A stretch of 64,000 bases of DNA, taken from assembly GCF_002177115.1 (NCBI RefSeq), contig NZ_MVAG01000119.1:1-64000 (forward strand). The letters run 5' to 3'. The notes under the pieces are model-generated. The model was not told the origin of the DNA and did no database searches. It saw nothing but the letters and a program-made list of their open reading frames with translations. This DNA comes from Chryseobacterium mucoviscidosis (GTDB lineage: Bacteria; Bacteroidota; Bacteroidia; Flavobacteriales; Weeksellaceae). The translations under genes were made by a program, and so were the position numbers. Below are positions 63,001-64,000 of the stretch, piece after piece. Position 1 is the stretch's first letter. Each line of letters opens with the position of its first letter.

Positions 63001-63510
63001 AATAAAGCAGGAGTTGCAGTCTGGATCGATTTCAACAGAAACGGATATTTCGATATCAACGAAAGAATCCTTGCTGACGGACCAAACAGCAATCCTACCG
63101 CGAGCACTACATTTACGGTACCTGCAGATGCATTTATCAGTCTGGTAGACTATAAATATGTCGTAATGAGAGTAGCAATGGGCAAAGATATCATTCCGGT
63201 AAATTGTAACAGCTTCCCAGATGGTGAAGTAGAAGATTACACGGTAAGAATTTCTAAACTTCCGGTTGCTAATTCGATCAATCAGACAGATGTTATGATT
63301 TATCCGAATCCGGTGAGCTCAGTATTGTATGTGAAAAATATCAGCAAAAAAGCGAATTATAAGATCTATAATTCAGCAGGACAATTATTGTCAAGCGGTA
63401 TTATCTTAAACAATAAGATCGACGTTCATAACCTGATAAATGGACTTTATGTAATAGACATTTTGGATGGAGACACCATTTCTGTTCAGAAGAAATTTAT
63501 TAAAGAATAA
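57067..63510 (+). CDS. Giant secreted HEXXH metalloprotease with FN3 and GEVED repeats, T9SS cargo
   Basis: 2147 residues. Signal peptide (1-19), propeptide-like region (to about 195), then a reprolysin-like zinc protease domain (about 200-420) with HEIGHQLGANH (His344, Glu345, His348, His354) and a Met-turn candidate in STIMGYAGITG. A Cys-rich loop AGCIGCICVDPTGP precedes the zinc site. After a linker and an Ig-like region come seven fibronectin type III repeats, each starting with Cys and containing TYxVRYR-like strands. Five GEVED domains are interleaved (each with AVxAWIDFNRNGxF and ending GEVEDYAVK), at about 740-890, 985-1135, 1230-1385, 1480-1620 and 1910-2060. The end is a T9SS type A sorting domain (MIYPNPVSSVLYVKNISK to KKFIKE). 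The FN3/GEVED stalk probably presents the protease away from the cell or binds a polymer. Confidence 0.9.
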   Translation: MKKNFTSFFFLFLFAITSAQWSPTTFRGEKARASSDIKNYYSLDISLLKSQLAKAQETGKNAKPVTISLPTLDGKIEKFAVYSFPVVVKELADQYQLGSYVGVGVDDPGKYLRFSLAPDDFQSMIIKDGKYEFIEPADKNKTVYGVHPKTDKSNEGFLCSMNEDRLSKQEIANLYAEGKSFANQTTNFAKSSDKKYRTMRLAMSVTGEYTQYFGGTVANALTAINATLTRVNGVFEKDFALHLNLQNFPNVIYTNAATDPYSPAAQMNNWNLELQQTLTANVGNANYDIGHLFGASGGGGNAGCIGCICVDPTGPTSQQKGSGYTSPADGIPQGDNFDIDYVAHEIGHQLGANHTFSHGLETAGVNVEPGSGSTIMGYAGITGANTDVQAHSDPYFHAVSITQVQNRLISRTCDVETPITNNPPVIAPLPTYNIPKGTAFVLTASATDAENDPMTYCWEQVDNASVTINKNNLGTTASGATFRSFNPTTSPTRYFPKLSSVLAGVLNNSNNGWESVSTIARTTNFRVTVRDNNPVPTQQQTEFANQQIIVGNDGPFKVTTTNAYNNGATNVTWDVVNTTAAPYNVANVKIDYTTDNGVTWTVAVASTPNDGSESLNLTGLTVGGTVKIRVSSIGNVFYAIGSATVTSLLTCTGAAPTGIVVSAITQTTATVTWAATTNSTYVVRYRPVGSTTWITVNAATNSINLTGLTDGIQYEVQVSTVCNGVQGPFSASTNFTTLGLTYCTMTSSNFASEYISNVTVTPVGAAVMSNNSAGSTYTDYSATPSALVNLVIGSTGNTVSVTKFFPGTVWSEAVGVWIDFNRNGVFEATEQVMNSPSSTTTPVSATFNVPATAYNGPATTRMRVAMRYITSPVMCQSFGDGEVEDYAVKLIQPIPCTSNAPLNLSVTNITATSAYVMWDPAIGATYILQYRQVGSPTWITVPLTTNAYTINNLLEQTQYEVQVAYVCSGTTGTFTAPYQFTTPAVTYCNITSTNNTNGYISNVTVAPTNSYVMSNNSGANSYTNYSPDPAKLVTLVRNSTNNTISVSKSWLTTTTSSLAVGAWIDFNRNGIFETGERVISTTASTTTPITATFTVPATAYNGPLTLRMRVIFSTSTITDPCATVANGEIEDYAVKIIDLAACTTAPPTPVVVSNVTASTALVSWINATGATYTLRYRTGTGAWTVIAPVTNPYTIINLNAATTYEVQVATICGGVTGAWSASTNFTTTAISYCNSGTATVTDGYINNITVTGTNTPMMSNNSGPSTYTDYSNDATKIITLARNSTGNVLSVGRTILSSTYSTYAWIDFNGDGIFNNNPTTVAGGERIMNLGYSSTTPVTATFPVPAGAYSGTNKVKMRVIVYFLTPTDACSPLTSNGEVEDYQVKFVDIQPCTTAAPTGITMSNIAATTATVSWISSTGATYLVRWRTTNPVGTWNTSAVITGNTYNITGLTEQTAYEVQVATICGGVQGPWSTSVLFTTTPITYCNMTGTGTTDFISNVTITSVNPGIPPMSNTSVQTNYISYTTPATLVNLEIGSTGNQISVAKGGAQNDAVSAWIDFNRNGVFETSEQIMASAASTTTPVTALFNVPATAYNGPLTTTMRVVLKRTSAPVMCQNAVNGEVEDYAVKLRPCSTTTPTNLAFNTITHTSANVTWTVPAGGLTFIVRYRVSGTGTWTQIVASTLNGNPPLALTGLTPATTYEVQIAGSCGTTPGTFTPTQTFTTRCDPTPPNVTIGTVTTNSAVVTWAPVVPSATYVIRYRIVGTATWATINVTAAPLNTYTLTGLSPYTTYEVQVANICNGETTVNPWSNPKVFTTERTCQLPPPGLTITAITPTTAQVTWDPFPGATYILRYRKVGIPSWTMVPSNTNTITLTGLSELTQYEMQVANVCSGTPGTYTLPYFFTTPTIVYCQMASTGAITSEYISKVTVTPNGKPQMTNISVGSNYSDYTGVPAKFIELIQGSTDNKIVIDKKLAGNNKAGVAVWIDFNRNGYFDINERILADGPNSNPTASTTFTVPADAFISLVDYKYVVMRVAMGKDIIPVNCNSFPDGEVEDYTVRISKLPVANSINQTDVMIYPNPVSSVLYVKNISKKANYKIYNSAGQLLSSGIILNNKIDVHNLINGLYVIDILDGDTISVQKKFIKE

Positions 63511-63536
63511 TACATTTAATCATTAATCAACTTAAG

Positions 63537-63567
63537 CAGGCTCTCAGAAATGAGAGCCTGTTTTTTT
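63537..63567 (+). terminator. Terminator after the large metalloprotease gene
   Basis: CAGGCTCTCA (63537-63546), GAAA loop, TGAGAGCCTG (63551-63560), then T7. A perfect 10-base-pair stem. Confidence 0.94.
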
Positions 63568-63622
63568 ACCTGAAGAACAGAAGCATGAAAAAACTCGTTA
63601 GAAATAATCCAACGAGTTTAAT

Positions 63623-64000
63623 TTATTCGATATCAAAAACAACTTTTTCGGTTTGTTCCTTGAGATCTTCAAGATTGGTATTGTTATGAATAATGCAGTC
63701 TGCAAGTTTTATTTTGTCCTTTTCCGGCATCTGTTTTTCCATCACTGCCTGAACTTCGCGGTAGGTTTTGCCGTCCCGGTCCATTACTCTTTTTATTCTG
63801 ATATTATCTTCAGCGGTAACAAGTAAAGACTTATAACATTGCTGGTTTAATTTTAATTCAAACAATAAAGCTGTTTCTTTAAAAACCAGATACTTTGTCT
63901 GTTTTTTCACCCACTCTTCAAAATCTGTTCTTACAGCAGGATGAATAATTTCATTTAAGCTCTGAAGAAGATCTTTATTGTTAAAAACCTTTTCAGCAAC
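63623..64000 (-). CDS. coaE: Dephospho-CoA kinase, C-terminal part (cut by window edge)
   Basis: The frame is open from the right edge of the window on the minus strand to a stop at 63623, 125 residues visible. The 5' part with the P-loop lies outside. Visible motifs fit CoaE: IIHPAVRTDFEEWVKK, then VFKETALLFE, SLLVTAEDNIRIKRVMDRDG and the end LADCIIHNNTNLEDLKEQTE. An internal ATG at 63910 is not the start, because conserved sequence continues upstream. It catalyses the last step of coenzyme A synthesis (dephospho-CoA to CoA). Confidence 0.92.
   Translation of the reverse strand, partial: VAEKVFNNKDLLQSLNEIIHPAVRTDFEEWVKKQTKYLVFKETALLFELKLNQQCYKSLLVTAEDNIRIKRVMDRDGKTYREVQAVMEKQMPEKDKIKLADCIIHNNTNLEDLKEQTEKVVFDIE

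Noticed and set aside
57067..63510. Internal DNA repeats as a mobile or tandem-repeat element
   Set aside because: The repetition follows the FN3/GEVED protein domain boundaries and codon frame, so it reflects domain duplication.

Overview
This is low-GC DNA with Bacteroidota features, most likely from a Flavobacteriia member close to Chryseobacterium. That placement is inferred from gene content, not from a search. The support is: promoters of the TTG-N17-23-TAnnTTTG type (-7 box TATCTTTG, TATTTTTG or TATATTTG) and almost no Shine-Dalgarno sequences; several secreted proteins with type IX secretion (T9SS) type A C-terminal sorting domains; and Bacteroidota marker families (DUF3276/PUR, DUF2480, DUF6452/DUF6048, ribosomal protein THX, a long NusB, sdhCAB with one membrane subunit). 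No tRNA, rRNA, CRISPR array or complete insertion sequence was seen.

Layout. 1-6.7 kb: three co-directional genes for exported proteins (tail-fibre-like, subtilisin-like protease, LamG-like), the last two with T9SS sorting domains. 6.8-19.1 kb: a 3320-residue SpvB/TcdB/RHS polymorphic toxin with a variable tip and a lipoprotein-like immunity candidate. Behind it is an array of three decayed toxin-tail plus immunity cassettes, each closed by the same palindromic repeat. 19.2-28.3 kb: DUF3276, an ABC exporter, nusB/DUF1573/yajC, an SDR oxidoreductase, and a Ku-LigD end-joining operon in which LigD is split by a one-base frameshift. 28.5-40.8 kb: a frameshifted TPR/HTH regulator, DUF4870, small membrane proteins, aspS, an ankyrin protein, an S41 peptidase, a DUF2975/HTH pair, a MATE transporter, THX, DUF937 and DUF2480. 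40.9-52.4 kb: lpxB, comEC, sdhCAB, a TlpA-like lipoprotein, rlmD and the DUF6452/DUF6048 pair. 52.5-63.5 kb: three secreted metalloproteases (two M43 tandem paralogues and a 2147-residue HEXXH protease with FN3 and GEVED repeats), all with T9SS sorting domains. The right edge cuts coaE.

The window combines core housekeeping genes with two blocks of surface/secreted proteins and one interbacterial-competition locus. The best candidate for something undescribed is the array at 17.13-19.12 kb: a hairpin repeat with compensatory base changes lies within 14 bases of, or at, the 3' end of every immunity gene, like a cassette tag. Four genes carry one-base indels in short homopolymers (near 18131, 18747, 26930 and 28645). 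These may be real decay, slippage sites or sequencing errors, and should be checked before the genes are called broken.
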